A stretch of DNA of 64,000 nt from Chloroflexota bacterium. GTDB lineage: Bacteria > Chloroflexota > Anaerolineae > Aggregatilineales > Phototrophicaceae. The position numbers were made by a program, and so were the translations under genes. This document shows positions 8,849 through 18,700 of the stretch, piece by piece; positions within the stretch are counted from its first letter, which is position 1, and every line of letters starts with the position of its first letter. The notes under the pieces are model-generated. The model saw only the letters and a list, made by a program, of their open reading frames with translations, did no database searches and was not told the origin of the DNA. The stretch is from contig WTGF01000122.1 of NCBI GenBank assembly GCA_011525385.1, positions 124,001 to 188,000 of the forward strand. Direction: 5' to 3'.

Positions 8849-9538
8849 ATGAAACGTCCCCTATTCGCTCTCTTGCTTATCCTCACAGTTGTTGCAGTTG
8901 CAGGATGCGCTCCAGAAGTCAGACTGCTCGACGAAACCAAGCTCAAAGACCTCAGCCTTTTGAGCGGAGAGCCCTGCGAGGCGCCCTGCTGGAACGGAAT
9001 CGTACCGGGCGAGACTTTGTATCGCGACGCCAAGCTCTTGATCGAGGAAGATACGCGCTACAAGGACGTTCAGGAAGCTGAACGAAAAGAAGGCAGCGAC
9101 GCGCGGATCTTCGGCTTCGCGCCGGAGGAAGGGGAAGTCTGTTGCCAGGTCTTCAGTCGAGATGGTGAAACAGTGACTTCCTTGTTGCTGCAATTTGCGC
9201 CCGACATGAGCTTGGGACCGGTGATGGATCGCTACGGCGAACCGGTCTATGTCGGTGGTGAAGCGCCTGCTGCTGATCAGGCATATATGGCGCTGGTCTA
9301 TCCCGAAGCGCCATTGGTGATATATGCTTTTGTCGCCGGCGCCGAAAATGGCAGGCTGTCAACTGGCAGTGAAATACTTGGGGCCATGTACATGTCGCAA
9401 GACGAGATGAGCTTGCTGTTGGCTTGTTCGCGACTGTACGTTTGGGAAGGTTTTGTGGGCTTCAAGCAAATCATCGACGACAACTTTGATTTCATCGGCG
9501 AAGATTTTGAAAACGAAGAGATTTGTGGATCGGCATAG
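8849..9538 (+). CDS. Putative lipoprotein, unknown function
   Basis: 229 residues. The N terminus is a lipoprotein signal: hydrophobic core FALLLILTVVAVAGC with the lipidated Cys at residue 20. The mature part is acidic with scattered Cys residues (GEPCEAPCWNG, GEVCCQVF, LLACSRL, EEICGSA), some possibly disulfide-bonded outside the membrane. I recognise no enzyme motif. It follows a clear terminator, so it is transcribed on its own. Codon use resembles the neighbours, with no sign of transfer. A real gene of unknown role. Confidence 0.75.
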   Translation: MKRPLFALLLILTVVAVAGCAPEVRLLDETKLKDLSLLSGEPCEAPCWNGIVPGETLYRDAKLLIEEDTRYKDVQEAERKEGSDARIFGFAPEEGEVCCQVFSRDGETVTSLLLQFAPDMSLGPVMDRYGEPVYVGGEAPAADQAYMALVYPEAPLVIYAFVAGAENGRLSTGSEILGAMYMSQDEMSLLLACSRLYVWEGFVGFKQIIDDNFDFIGEDFENEEICGSA

Positions 9539-9588
9539 CCGCTCGGCGCGTCACCGGCGAGAAGGTCTGCCGACGAGCGCAAAATAGC

Positions 9589-9625
9589 AAGCCTTCTCGT
9601 CGCATGGGCGACGCGGTTTACATAG
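9589..9625. repeat. 37-bp dispersed repeat, copy A
   Basis: A 37-bp sequence starting aagccttctcgtcgcatg and ending ggtttacatag. It recurs in inverted orientation at 34569-34604 with a single mismatch over 36 bp. It contains a short palindrome around GTCGCATGNGCGAC and lies about 50 bp upstream of the S1-domain gene. Confidence 0.85.
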
Positions 9626-9671
9626 ACAGTGTGCGGTTCTTGAGATCAGGATTTGGAGGAGCAAGGTCAAT

Positions 9672-10355
9672 ATGGCTGAAGTAGCGCAGACGCTTGATGT
9701 CGGCACGGAGGTTACTGGCCGGGTTAAACATGTGGGAATATACGGGGCGCTGGTGGATATCGGCACTGGCCAGGATGCCTTGTTGCATATCTCACAGCTC
9801 CCAAATGGCGAGGAACGCCGCTTTGAAGAAGTCGTGCAGGCGGACTCCGATATCACGGCTTACGTGTACAAGACACGGCAGGACGGCTATGTCGCGCTCA
9901 CCATGGAGAAGCCGCCTCTGGTCCCGTGGCAATCAATAAAACAGGGCAATACCTATACGGGCGAAGTGATCCGCGTCGAGAACTTCGGTGTGTTCGTCGA
10001 CTTCGGCGCCGAGCGACCGGGCATGGTTCATGTCTCCGAAATGGCGGAAGGCTACGTGAAATCGCCGAGCGATATCGCCTCGGTGGGTCAAGAAGTGGAA
10101 GTGCGCGTTATCAAGAAAAGTGGGCGTCCGCGCCAAATTGACTTGTCTATGAAGAAGGAACAAGTAGAGTTGGCGCTCGTTGAAGAGGACGCCGACGACG
10201 AGATTGAAGTGCCGACTTCCATGGCGCAAGCATTCCGGCGGGCCATGGGCAGCGCAGAAGAAAGCCAGGATCGCAACGACAACAAGCGCGCCTTGCGAAA
10301 CGATCATCGCAGCCGGCAGGAAGAGATTCTCGCTCGCACATTGCGGGGATCTTGA
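9672..10355 (+). CDS. S1 RNA-binding domain protein (two S1 domains)
   Basis: 227 residues with two S1/OB-fold RNA-binding domains. The first is around residues 9-80 (GRVKHVGIYGALVDIG...DALLHISQL), the second around 93-162 (GEVIRVENFGVFVDFGAERPGMVHVSEM), followed by an acidic and then basic tail. The arrangement resembles short ribosomal-protein-S1-like or general RNA-binding proteins rather than full-length S1 with 4-6 domains. ATG 9672 follows GGAGGAG at about 9655-9661. A strong terminator follows the gene, so it is probably monocistronic. Likely a cytoplasmic RNA-binding protein acting in translation or RNA turnover; target unknown. Confidence 0.88.
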   Translation: MAEVAQTLDVGTEVTGRVKHVGIYGALVDIGTGQDALLHISQLPNGEERRFEEVVQADSDITAYVYKTRQDGYVALTMEKPPLVPWQSIKQGNTYTGEVIRVENFGVFVDFGAERPGMVHVSEMAEGYVKSPSDIASVGQEVEVRVIKKSGRPRQIDLSMKKEQVELALVEEDADDEIEVPTSMAQAFRRAMGSAEESQDRNDNKRALRNDHRSRQEEILARTLRGS

Positions 10356-10383
10356 GCCAAGCCAAGGCAAACTTGGATAACCG

Positions 10384-10413
10384 ACGGAAGATCGCGCTAG
10401 ATCTTCCGTTTTT
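10384..10413. terminator. Bidirectional terminator
   Basis: Perfect 10-bp stem ACGGAAGATC/GATCTTCCGT (10384-10393, 10400-10409) followed by TTTTT on the plus strand. It ends the S1 gene and overlaps the last codons of the convergent VKOR gene, so it may serve both. Confidence 0.85.
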
Positions 10414-10870
10414 GATTTGGCGCCTTGACTTCTTCTACGGACAATTCGCGGTATAGCCGCAAGCAGATAAGCCCGAAGAGAATTGTGAAATTGATCTCGT
10501 GCGACAGGCACCAGGGGCAGAGAGCCCCCAGCAGCACGAATTGCACATAAACCAGCCACATCGAGAAGAGCCAGGCGAACAAGGCGACGCCGAAAGCTGC
10601 GAGCCCTCCGTAGAGCCTGAAAAGTTCGTGTCGGTCTTCGATTAACAGTATAAAGGCGAGGATTAGATAAACGGCGAAGCCGAGCCAGGCGATCGGGATG
10701 CCCCCTAATTCCGAATACTTGGAATTCAGGACCAGATCGCAGTTGAAGGCCCCGCCTTTGACGCAGACTGATGGCGCGTCGGCAATCTTCAAATAGCTTA
10801 GATAGCCGCTGACGAACAATCCGAAAATGAGAGAGAGTCCTTGCAGTCGCCTTGCGGTGATCACTGTCAT
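10397..10870 (-). CDS. Vitamin K epoxide reductase family protein (VKOR)
   Basis: 157-residue membrane protein with four or five hydrophobic helices. It carries the full VKOR cysteine set: a loop pair at C36 and C44 (SVCVKGGAFNCD) and the CxxC redox centre C118-P-W-C121, plus the conserved Ser after NSKYSELGG. Bacterial VKORs re-oxidise a thioredoxin-like DsbA using quinone, driving disulfide formation in exported proteins. Here the domain stands alone, without the fused thioredoxin domain seen in many homologues, and no DsbA-like gene is beside it. Several exported proteins in this window contain Cys pairs that could be clients. It converges on the S1 gene. Confidence 0.9.
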   Translation of the reverse strand: MTVITARRLQGLSLIFGLFVSGYLSYLKIADAPSVCVKGGAFNCDLVLNSKYSELGGIPIAWLGFAVYLILAFILLIEDRHELFRLYGGLAAFGVALFAWLFSMWLVYVQFVLLGALCPWCLSHEINFTILFGLICLRLYRELSVEEVKAPNQKRKI

Positions 10871-10905
10871 TTGCCTTCCAAATAAATTCTACAATGGCTT
10901 CAGTT

Positions 10906-12159
10906 CTACCAATCCGGCTTTCGCAAGAGTATCACGTTTAGCTCGCTGCCTGCGGGCGCCTCAGTGATTCCTTCGGGTATGATGGCCAGCCCGTCGGCCT
11001 TGACCATGGACATCAGAGCGCCCGAGCTTTGAATGCCGGTTGTCCGCGCCATGATGCGACCGTGTTCTTGCGACAAGATTACGCGGTTGTAGCTGCGCCG
11101 TCCGTCCGACTTCATGGGTCCGGCAGTAATGGCTTTTACGGTTTGTTGCTTGAAGGGACGCCCAGCGATCTTGGCCAGCGCGGGCTTGACCAGGACTTCG
11201 AATGTGACCATGGTCGAGACGGGATTGCCGGGCAAGCCAAAGAACGGGACTCCTTGGATCGTGCCATAGGCGAGCGGCTTGCCGGGCCTCATATTAATGC
11301 GCCAGAAATCGATGTCGCCGAGCTCGTTCATGACAGTCTTGACCAGATCGGCGGCGCCGACGGACACGCCGGCGCTGCTGATCAACAGGTCGGGATTGAT
11401 CTCCAGCGCGCGGCGATAGAGGGCGCGGATGGATTCCAACGTGTCCTTGGCGATGGGCAGGCGGATGGGAATGCCGCCGGCGCCCCGAACGAGACCCGCG
11501 AGCGTGTAGCCGTTGGTATCGCGGATTTTCCCGGGTGTCAACTCGTCGTAGATGTCGACGAGTTCATCGCCGCTGCTGAGGATGACTACCTTGGGCTGAC
11601 GAATGACTTCGACGCGCGGACAGCCGATACCCGCCAACATGCCGATTTCTGCCGGTCCGATGACCGCCCCCGCCGCCATGACTGTGGCGCCGGCCTCAAT
11701 GTTTTCACCAGCTCGCCGGATGTTCTCGCCGCAACTCAGGCTGCGGTAGAGACGCACTTCGGCGGGAAGGGGGCTGTCTTCGCCTTTGCTCCAGTCATCG
11801 TCGGTGTCTTCAACCGGGATGACCGCTGTCGCGCCGGCTGGGATAGGCGCGCCGGTCATGATGCGAGCGGCCTGTCCCAGCTCAAGTCGACCCTCCGGCG
11901 CGCTGCCGGCGAGTATGTCCATCGCCACGGACAGGTTGGCGGGATTGGCGCGGTCGGCGTCAACACTATCTTCAAAATGTATGGCGTAGCCATCCATCGC
12001 CGAGTTGTCGAATGGCGGCAGGTCGATGGGGGAGACGATATCTTCGGCGATGACGCGATTGTGCGCTTCGGGCAGGGAAACTGTCTCCGCCGGCAAAGTT
12101 TTCATGTCAGCGAGGATGTCCGCAAGGGCGGTGTCGACGTTGAGCAAGGGTTGCATCAT
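10906..12159 (-). CDS. moeA: Molybdopterin molybdenumtransferase MoeA
   Basis: 417 residues with all MoeA domains: N-terminal PLLNVDTALADIL and NSAMDGYAI, the DTNGYTLAG and GVSVGAADLVK segments of the catalytic domain, LPGNPVSTMVTFE, and a C-terminal domain ending in a short beta-barrel. MoeA inserts molybdate into adenylylated molybdopterin to make the molybdenum cofactor. I start at ATG 12159 (or 12156), with GGAG just upstream; the frame is open to 12216 but the extra residues are unlike the family. It is separate from the moaDE/moaC genes near 38 kb, so the pathway is split in this genome. Divergent from the sugar-binding protein gene. Confidence 0.95.
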   Translation of the reverse strand: MMQPLLNVDTALADILADMKTLPAETVSLPEAHNRVIAEDIVSPIDLPPFDNSAMDGYAIHFEDSVDADRANPANLSVAMDILAGSAPEGRLELGQAARIMTGAPIPAGATAVIPVEDTDDDWSKGEDSPLPAEVRLYRSLSCGENIRRAGENIEAGATVMAAGAVIGPAEIGMLAGIGCPRVEVIRQPKVVILSSGDELVDIYDELTPGKIRDTNGYTLAGLVRGAGGIPIRLPIAKDTLESIRALYRRALEINPDLLISSAGVSVGAADLVKTVMNELGDIDFWRINMRPGKPLAYGTIQGVPFFGLPGNPVSTMVTFEVLVKPALAKIAGRPFKQQTVKAITAGPMKSDGRRSYNRVILSQEHGRIMARTTGIQSSGALMSMVKADGLAIIPEGITEAPAGSELNVILLRKPDW

Positions 12160-12241
12160 ATAGCTCCAGGAGCTTCGTTTCGAGCGGGCATTATAGCACA
12201 TTTTGGCTGTAATCATGCGCCTGTCGGGTGTTCTAGTCTTT

Positions 12242-12270
12242 TTGCTTTCAACAGTCGGAAGTGTTACAGT
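12242..12270 (+). promoter_or_regulatory. Candidate promoter of the sugar ABC operon
   Basis: TTGCTT (12242-12247), 17 bp, TACAGT (12265-12270), 56 bp before the binding-protein start. A weak -35 makes this tentative. Confidence 0.3.
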
Positions 12271-12325
12271 CCAAATGTCTAATCGAATTACTTGCGAATT
12301 GAGTATTCCTTAAGGGGAGGATGAA

Positions 12326-13627
12326 ATGAGACGTACTCTTTTGATTGTTACGCTGTTGCTGGCTTGCGCAATGGTATGGGCGGCGGCGCTGCCGGCGGCG
12401 GCGCAGGACGCTAGCGAAGTGACGCTGACGATGTGGACGCACGACGGCTTGTACGTGCAATTCTTCAATGCGCGCGCCGAGGAGTGGCAAGAGCGCTACC
12501 CGGATGTCGACTTCACATTTGAGTTTGAGGTCGTGCCAAGTGTGTTTGACAAGGTGCTGGGCAATCTGGCGGCCGGCGAGGAGATTCCCGATTTGCTGGG
12601 CATTGAGCAAGGTTCGTTCCCGCGCTTCATGCAGGGCGGCATCATTGAGAGCAAGTTCCTCGATCTGACCGATCTGCTGGCGGACGATTATGACCTGATC
12701 GTGGAAGGGCGTCATACGCCTTACAAATATCAGGGTCGGGTTTATGGCGTGGACAGTTCGCTTTGCGCCGTTGTCTATTATTACCAGCCGTCGATATTCG
12801 AGGAGCGGGGACTGTCAGTGCCGACGACCTGGGATGAGTACCTGGAGACGGGCGCGGCGCTTGCGAATGAAGGCATCGCCATGTCATACATTACTGACCA
12901 CGGCGGCATGTTCATGATGTATTTGCTGCAGCGAGGCGGCGCGATTTTCGATGAACACGGCGAGTTTGTCTTGCCAGAGGAGGAGAATCGGGCGATCGCG
13001 GTTGAAGTGCTGAACTTGTTGCGCGAGGGGCTGGACAGCGGCGCGATCCGCTACGTTCCCAGCGCCGAAGTTTGGGGTCCGGCGATCATCAATGCTTATC
13101 GCGAAGGCAATTTGGTCGGGGCGATCATGCCCGACTGGTATTCCGACTATATCTTGAAACCGCAAGCGGAAGATATGGCTGAGCAATTTCGTATTGGCCG
13201 CATGCCGGTTTGGGAAGATGGCGATGGCCACAAGACGTCGGTTTGGGGCGGTACCGGTTTCGCCGTCGCCAAGGAAAGCGAGAACGCGCAATATGCCTGG
13301 GAGCTGCTGCAATACACCTATGTGACGCTGGAGAATCAAATCAAGCGTTACGAGGAGATCGCCTACTACCCTACTATGGCAGCTGCTTTCCACGATGATC
13401 GAATCGTAGGACTGTCCGATCCCTTTTATGCCGGTCAAAAGACGGGCGAGGTTTTCGCCGAGATCGTAGACGATGTGCCGATCTGGTATCAGAGCTTGTT
13501 CCGCCGGACCTTTGAGTTGCAGATGGCGGCTGAGCTAGCCGTGTTCTTTGATGGCTCCGTCACGGCTGATGAAGCGATCGACAACATCGTTCAGTACATG
13601 GAAGACGAAATCGCTTTTGCCGAGTAA
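12326..13627 (+). CDS. Sugar ABC transporter substrate-binding protein
   Basis: 433-residue extracellular solute-binding protein of family 1 (MalE-like). The signal peptide has the core LLIVTLLLACAMVWAAALP and an Ala-Gln-Asp cleavage region. The mature part shows VTLTMWTHDGLY and the family pattern EEIPDLLGIEQGSFPRF. ATG 12326 has GGGGAGG (12314-12320) 5 bases upstream. It leads a three-gene operon with two permeases (13696, 14622) and would deliver an oligo- or monosaccharide to them. A stem-loop follows the stop, as is common where the binding protein must be made in excess. Substrate not identifiable. Confidence 0.93.
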   Translation: MRRTLLIVTLLLACAMVWAAALPAAAQDASEVTLTMWTHDGLYVQFFNARAEEWQERYPDVDFTFEFEVVPSVFDKVLGNLAAGEEIPDLLGIEQGSFPRFMQGGIIESKFLDLTDLLADDYDLIVEGRHTPYKYQGRVYGVDSSLCAVVYYYQPSIFEERGLSVPTTWDEYLETGAALANEGIAMSYITDHGGMFMMYLLQRGGAIFDEHGEFVLPEEENRAIAVEVLNLLREGLDSGAIRYVPSAEVWGPAIINAYREGNLVGAIMPDWYSDYILKPQAEDMAEQFRIGRMPVWEDGDGHKTSVWGGTGFAVAKESENAQYAWELLQYTYVTLENQIKRYEEIAYYPTMAAAFHDDRIVGLSDPFYAGQKTGEVFAEIVDDVPIWYQSLFRRTFELQMAAELAVFFDGSVTADEAIDNIVQYMEDEIAFAE

Positions 13628-13639
13628 GGCGGCAGTCTG

Positions 13640-13669
13640 GCGCTGGCAGGGCGCTTGTCTTGCCGGCGC
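13640..13669 (+). promoter_or_regulatory. Intercistronic stem-loop after the binding-protein gene
   Basis: GCGCTGGCAGG (13640-13650) and CTTGCCGGCGC (13659-13669) form an 11-bp imperfect stem with an 8-base loop between the binding-protein and permease genes. There is no U-tract, so it more likely stabilises the upstream mRNA or attenuates partially than terminates fully. Confidence 0.5.
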
Positions 13670-13695
13670 TTCCTTTCCCCACACAGGAGTAGCGC

Positions 13696-14622
13696 ATGGT
13701 TCAAGCGGCATTCACGCGCGGACGTGAGGCGCGGGATAGCGGCGGATTCCACCAGCACAAGCTCGCGCCCTACGCTTTCATCTCTCCCTTCTATGTCCTG
13801 TTTGGTTTCTTCTTTCTGGCGCCGAGCCTGATTGCGCTGGTGTTGAGCTTGTTCCGTTGGGATGGCATCAACGATCCGCGCTTTGTGCTCGCGCGCAATT
13901 ACGGGCGCTTGATGAGCGACAAGGTCTTCGCGCAGGCGGCGACGAATACGGCCATCTACGCGATCGCCAGCCTTCTGATTGTCCTACCCTTGGCGCTGGT
14001 GCTGGCGGTGCTGCTCAACGCCAAATCCTTGCGCTTCAGCAATGTTTGGCGGGCGATGTACTTCACGCCGGTGGTGACATCGACGGTGGCGATTACGCTG
14101 GTCTTTCAGATCCTTTACAATCGCGACACGGGCCTGCTGAACGCGCCGCTGATCCATTTGGGCCTGGAGCCGATATACTGGCTGGGCGATCGATCGTGGA
14201 TCAAGGTGGCGATTATCATTCTTATCACTTGGCGCTCGACCGGATTGCTGACCATCTATTTTCTGGCGGGGCTGCAAAGCATTCCCGAAGAATTGTACGA
14301 AGCGGCCTCTATCGATGGCGCGAGTATGTTGCAGAAGTTCTTCCGCATCACAATCCCCATGCTGCGACCGATCATCTTGTTCGTCAGTATTATCGTGTTG
14401 TTAGGTTCAATTCAGATTTTCGACGAAATCCACATTTTGACTAATGGCACGGGTGGACCCGCCAACGCCAGCATGAGCGTCGTGCAGTATCTCTATGAGC
14501 GCGGCTATACGCGTTTGCGTCTTGGCTTCGCATCGGCAGTGGGAACGGTGCTTTTCGCGACGGTATTTATTTTGTCGCTGCTTCAGCTGCAGTGGTACGG
14601 CGTCTTCCGGAAGGAGGACTGA
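13696..14622 (+). CDS. Sugar ABC transporter permease, MalF type
   Basis: 308-residue membrane permease with six main transmembrane segments. The EAA loop (ELYEAASIDGASMLQKFF, then TIPMLRP) contacts the ATPase. N-terminal FISPFYVLFGFFFLAPS and the NTAIY motif are typical of MalF-like CUT1 subunits. It follows an AGGAG site at about 13686 and its stop overlaps the start of the MalG-type partner. It forms the heterodimeric channel for the solute bound by the product of the gene at 12326. Confidence 0.93.
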   Translation: MVQAAFTRGREARDSGGFHQHKLAPYAFISPFYVLFGFFFLAPSLIALVLSLFRWDGINDPRFVLARNYGRLMSDKVFAQAATNTAIYAIASLLIVLPLALVLAVLLNAKSLRFSNVWRAMYFTPVVTSTVAITLVFQILYNRDTGLLNAPLIHLGLEPIYWLGDRSWIKVAIIILITWRSTGLLTIYFLAGLQSIPEELYEAASIDGASMLQKFFRITIPMLRPIILFVSIIVLLGSIQIFDEIHILTNGTGGPANASMSVVQYLYERGYTRLRLGFASAVGTVLFATVFILSLLQLQWYGVFRKED

Positions 14623-15464
14623 TGGACGAGCGATTCGGTCAGCGCCTGGGCGTGGTTGCGCTGCATATTGTGGTCATCACCGGGGCGCTGCTAACGGTCG
14701 CGCCGATCGCCTTCATGATCTACTCGTCCTTCAAAACGACCACCGAGATTTTCACGCTGCCGCCCTGGTTGCCGCCCGCCGAGTGGTCATTCAAGAATTA
14801 CATTACCCTGCTGAACAGCTGGCACTTTCCCTATTGGTATGCCAACAGCATCATTTATGCCGGGGTAGTGACGATATTCGTGCTCTTCTTCTGCTCGCTG
14901 GCCGGCTTTGCCTTCGCCAAGTATTACTTTCGCGGCAAGAATCTGCTCTTCATTATTCTCATCGGCTCGACGATGATTCCCTTCCAGTTGATACTCATTC
15001 CGCTTTTCATCTTGATGAGCCGAATCGACTGGGTCAATCATCCCGCGTCGATGATCATCCCCTGGATGGCGCCGGCTTTTGGCATCTTCTTGATGCGGCA
15101 ATACATACAGGCGGTGCCGTCGGAATTGATGGAGTCGGCGCGGATTGACGGCGCCTCTGAATTTCGGATTTACGCCCAGGTCATCGTCCCCCTGGTGCGG
15201 CCCGGCTTGACGACCCTGGCGATATTGACCTTCCTCGGCTCGTGGAACAGTTTTATCTGGCCGCTGATGGTGCTGCGCGGCAACGAGGTCATCACGCTGC
15301 CGGTCGGCATTGCGACCATGCGCAGCCAGGCGACGGCGGCGCAGATTCCTTATGGTGAAATGATGGCGGCGGCGACCTTGGTATCGCTGCCGGTGATTAT
15401 GCTGTTTCTGATGCTGCAACGGTATTTCATATCCGGGTTGACGATTGGCGCGGTGAAGGGGTAG
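14622..15464 (+). CDS. Sugar ABC transporter permease, MalG type
   Basis: 280-residue partner permease with EAA loop ELMESARIDGASEFRIYAQV and the ending GLTIGAVKG. ATG 14622 overlaps the upstream stop, with AGGAGG at 14612-14617; this indicates coupled translation with the MalF-type subunit. No ATPase gene follows, so the transporter must borrow a shared MsmX/MalK-type ATPase encoded elsewhere, as is common for CUT1 systems. The next gene is rpoC, with its own promoter. Confidence 0.93.
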   Translation: MDERFGQRLGVVALHIVVITGALLTVAPIAFMIYSSFKTTTEIFTLPPWLPPAEWSFKNYITLLNSWHFPYWYANSIIYAGVVTIFVLFFCSLAGFAFAKYYFRGKNLLFIILIGSTMIPFQLILIPLFILMSRIDWVNHPASMIIPWMAPAFGIFLMRQYIQAVPSELMESARIDGASEFRIYAQVIVPLVRPGLTTLAILTFLGSWNSFIWPLMVLRGNEVITLPVGIATMRSQATAAQIPYGEMMAAATLVSLPVIMLFLMLQRYFISGLTIGAVKG

Positions 15465-15505
15465 CGGCGGCCGGACAGGTGGTCCCTGCATATCTGGGTT
15501 ACCGC

Positions 15506-15568
15506 GGGCGACCTGACAGGTTGCCCCTACATTTTTTGCGTTATTGTGGGCGAGCCGCCGGCTCGTCC
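15506..15568. repeat. Dispersed palindromic repeat, two-hairpin form (copy 2)
   Basis: Hairpin GGGCGACCT/AGGTTGCCC (15506-15526, one mismatch) and hairpin GGGCGAGCC/GGCTCGTCC (15548-15568, one mismatch). Hairpin starts are 42 bp apart, exactly as in the copy at 1907-1968, although the spacer sequence differs. Confidence 0.7.
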
Positions 15569-15610
15569 GTATGCCGTTTGGCATGCTAGCGGCGACTTTT
15601 TGGACGCGTC

Positions 15611-15640
15611 TTGACAAAGGCAAAAGGGGCGGGTTACAAT
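15611..15640 (+). promoter_or_regulatory. rpoC promoter
   Basis: Consensus -35 TTGACA (15611-15616), 18-bp spacer, TACAAT -10 (15635-15640). It gives a leader of roughly 145 bases. The same hexamers and spacing occur before the GyrA-type gene at 24114. This indicates rpoC is transcribed from its own promoter. Confidence 0.75.
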
Positions 15641-15791
15641 TCCGAGTGATGGAAACACGCTAATATATCGCATTGGGTCTGGGGCACAGGGGCTGCGCTT
15701 CCTGTTGTCTATTTGTCATTGATGGTGATAGTCGTTTCATCAGGTCATCTACTTTCAATCTACAGCAGCATAGCGCATAGGAGGTTACGCC

Positions 15792-18700
15792 TTGGAGGCG
15801 AAAGACTTTAGCGCATTACGTATTAGTCTGGCTTCTCCGGAACAGATTCGTTCCTGGTCTTATGGAGAAGTGACGAAACCGGAAACGATCAATTATCGGC
15901 GGCTGCGTCCGGAAATGGACGGGTTGTTCTGCGAGCGGATTTTCGGCCCCACACGAGACTGGCAATGCTATTGTGGAAAGTACAAGAACATCCGTTATCG
16001 CGGCATCATCTGTGATAAATGCGGTGTTGAGGTGACACGGTCGTCGGTGCGACGCGAACGCATGGGGCATATCGAACTGGCGGCTCCGGTCGCTCATGTC
16101 TGGTATACGCGGCGCGTGCCGAGCTATTTGGGTCTGCTTTTGGACGTGAGCCGGCGCAACCTGGACCGCGTGCTCTACTTCGCTCAATATGTGGTTACGC
16201 AAGTTGATCAAGACGCGCGCAGCAAAGCGATCACTCGCATTGAGAAGGAACTGGAGCTGAAAGAGCAGGAGCTTACCGGGGAGTTGGAAGACCAGTTCAG
16301 CGAATTGCGCGACAACCGCGATCAACTTGCGGAGGAGTTCGAAAGCAAAGTCACAGCGATCCGCAGTCATTTCGACGGAGAACTGGGGCGGCTAAGCGAC
16401 GAGGTGATGAACGAAGCGCAAGCGGCGCAGACCCGCGTCGAAAGCATGTTGGGTCAAGCCGCGTCTGCGGAAATCAGTCTGCAAGCGACAGAGACGGTGG
16501 TCGTTGAAAAAGGCGAAGAGATCACCAACGATCACATCTCGCGGATCCAAACCCAGGTCAACGAATATCTGAGCAAATTACAGTCCGAGATTGAAGAGTT
16601 GAGCAAAGCCGAAATCGCCAAGATCAGCGGCGATATTGACGATGCGAATGTTGATGTGGCTTCGTCCCTGGACAAACAGGCGGAGGAAATAGAGGAACGT
16701 ATACGGAATTTGCGTAGCAGCGCCGAGAAGCAAATCAATGAATTGGAGGAGTTGCATGTCCTGCAGTTCCTGTCGGAAAGTCGCTATCGCGAACTCAAGA
16801 GCCGCTTCGGCAATGTCTTCCAGGCCAATATGGGCGCGGAAGCTTTTTACGAGATCCTGGGCACGCTCAACTTGGCGAAGCTGGCGGAAGAACTTTGGAT
16901 TGAGGTCCGCACAAGCAAGTCGAAGCAACGCAGCCGCAAAGCCACCAAGCGCTTGCGCGTGGTCGAGAGCTTGCGCAACAGTCGCAGTACTGTTATAGAC
17001 AGCGATGAAACCAACCAGGAAAACGAGCCGAACGGCAATCGTCCCGAATGGATGATTCTGACTGTTCTGCCGGTGATCCCCCCCGATCTGCGGCCGATGG
17101 TGCAGTTGGATGGCGGTCGTTTCGCCACCAGCGACTTGAACGATTTGTATCGCCGCGTCATCAACAGGAATAACCGGCTGAAGCATCTGCTGGATCTGGG
17201 CGCGCCGGATGTCATCGTGCGCAACGAAAAGCGTATGCTGCAAGAAGCGGTTGACAGTTTGATCGACAATAGTCAGCGCGGCAAGGCCTTGAGCCGCCGC
17301 GGTCGCCGGGAACTGAAATCCTTGAGCGATATGCTCAAGGGCAAGAAGGGGCGTTTCCGCCGGAATCTGCTGGGAAAGCGCGTCGATTATTCGGGTCGTT
17401 CGGTTATCGTCATCGGTCCCAAGCTGAAGCTGCATCAATGCGGCTTGCCCAAGACAATGGCGCTTGAGCTATACCGGCCATTTGTGATCAGCCGATTGGT
17501 GCAATACAACTACGCGAGCAATGTCAAGGGCGCCAAGCGCATCATCGAGCGCGAGCGACCGGAGGTATGGGAAGTCCTGGAAGAAGTGATCCGCGAGCGA
17601 CCGGTTTTGTTAAACCGCGCGCCGACCTTGCATCGCCTGGGCATTCAAGCCTTTGAGCCGCTGCTGGTTGAAGGCAAGGCGATCCAAATCCATCCCCTGG
17701 TTTGTTCCGCCTTTAACGCCGATTTCGATGGTGATCAAATGGCGGTTCATGTGCCGCTGAGCGAGCAGGCTGTCAAGGAAGCGCGCGAGTTGATGCTGAG
17801 TACGCGCAACTTGCTGAAGCCTTCGGATGGCATGCCAATCGTCGGTCCCTCCAAGGACATGGTGCTGGGCAATTACTATTTGACGATGGACCCGACAGTT
17901 GAAATCGTGGCCCAGAAAGCGCGCGCGGATGAATTCCGTTCCGAGCAGGTACTGTACGGCGGCGAGCACAAGGTTGGCATCGCCGTCAGGTCCAATGGCT
18001 ACTACTACGCGCAATTCCGGCAAGTGCCCAACGTCGAATTATTCTTTGACGATACTGAGCCCGATGACAACGGGCGCCCCAAAGTCTTGGAGACGGCCGT
18101 TGATCGTACAGTGCAAGCGCTACTGGACGGAGAGGTAGATTGCATCCTGGCCAACGCGTACGAGATGCGGAGATATATGCGAGCGAAGGGACTCGAAGAT
18201 CAGCTTGAGATCACAAACCTGCACGAGCGCCGCGTCGTCGTTGATATGGACGAGGTCGAGTATCTGTATCGCATCGGCCTGGTGCATCTGCATACGCCGA
18301 TTTTGCTCGGCAATGTATATGATACGCGGGGACCGCAGGACGAACCGGAAATCTGCACGGTGGGGCGCGCGATCTTCAACCGCATCTTGCCGGACGAGAT
18401 GCGCTTCGTCCAGGAAACCATGGGCAAGAAGGGCTTGCAGCAGCTTGTCGCCCGCTGCTACCAGGTGATCGGCGCCGAAATCACAACCGAGGTGGTGGAC
18501 GCGATCAAGAACTACGGTTTCCACTATGCGACGATTTCTGGCACGACGATTGCGGTGAGCGACCTGACGATCCCTGACGAGCGGACGGACATCCTGCAAG
18601 GGGCGGATGAGGTAGTTACGCGCGCCGAGCGCGACTTCCGTCGCGGCTTGATGACCGAAGAAGAGCGGTATCAGATCACGATCGACGAATGGAATCGCGC

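Larger units (their letters stand above)
15465..15791. other. Gene-free stretch before rpoC
   Basis: Holds a two-hairpin repeat (15506-15568), a strong promoter (15611-15640) and an untranslated leader of about 145 bases before the rpoC start. No coding sequence seen. Confidence 0.6.

Noticed and set aside
11029..12282. 417-codon plus-strand open frame
   Set aside because: Antisense to moeA, with no recognisable domain.
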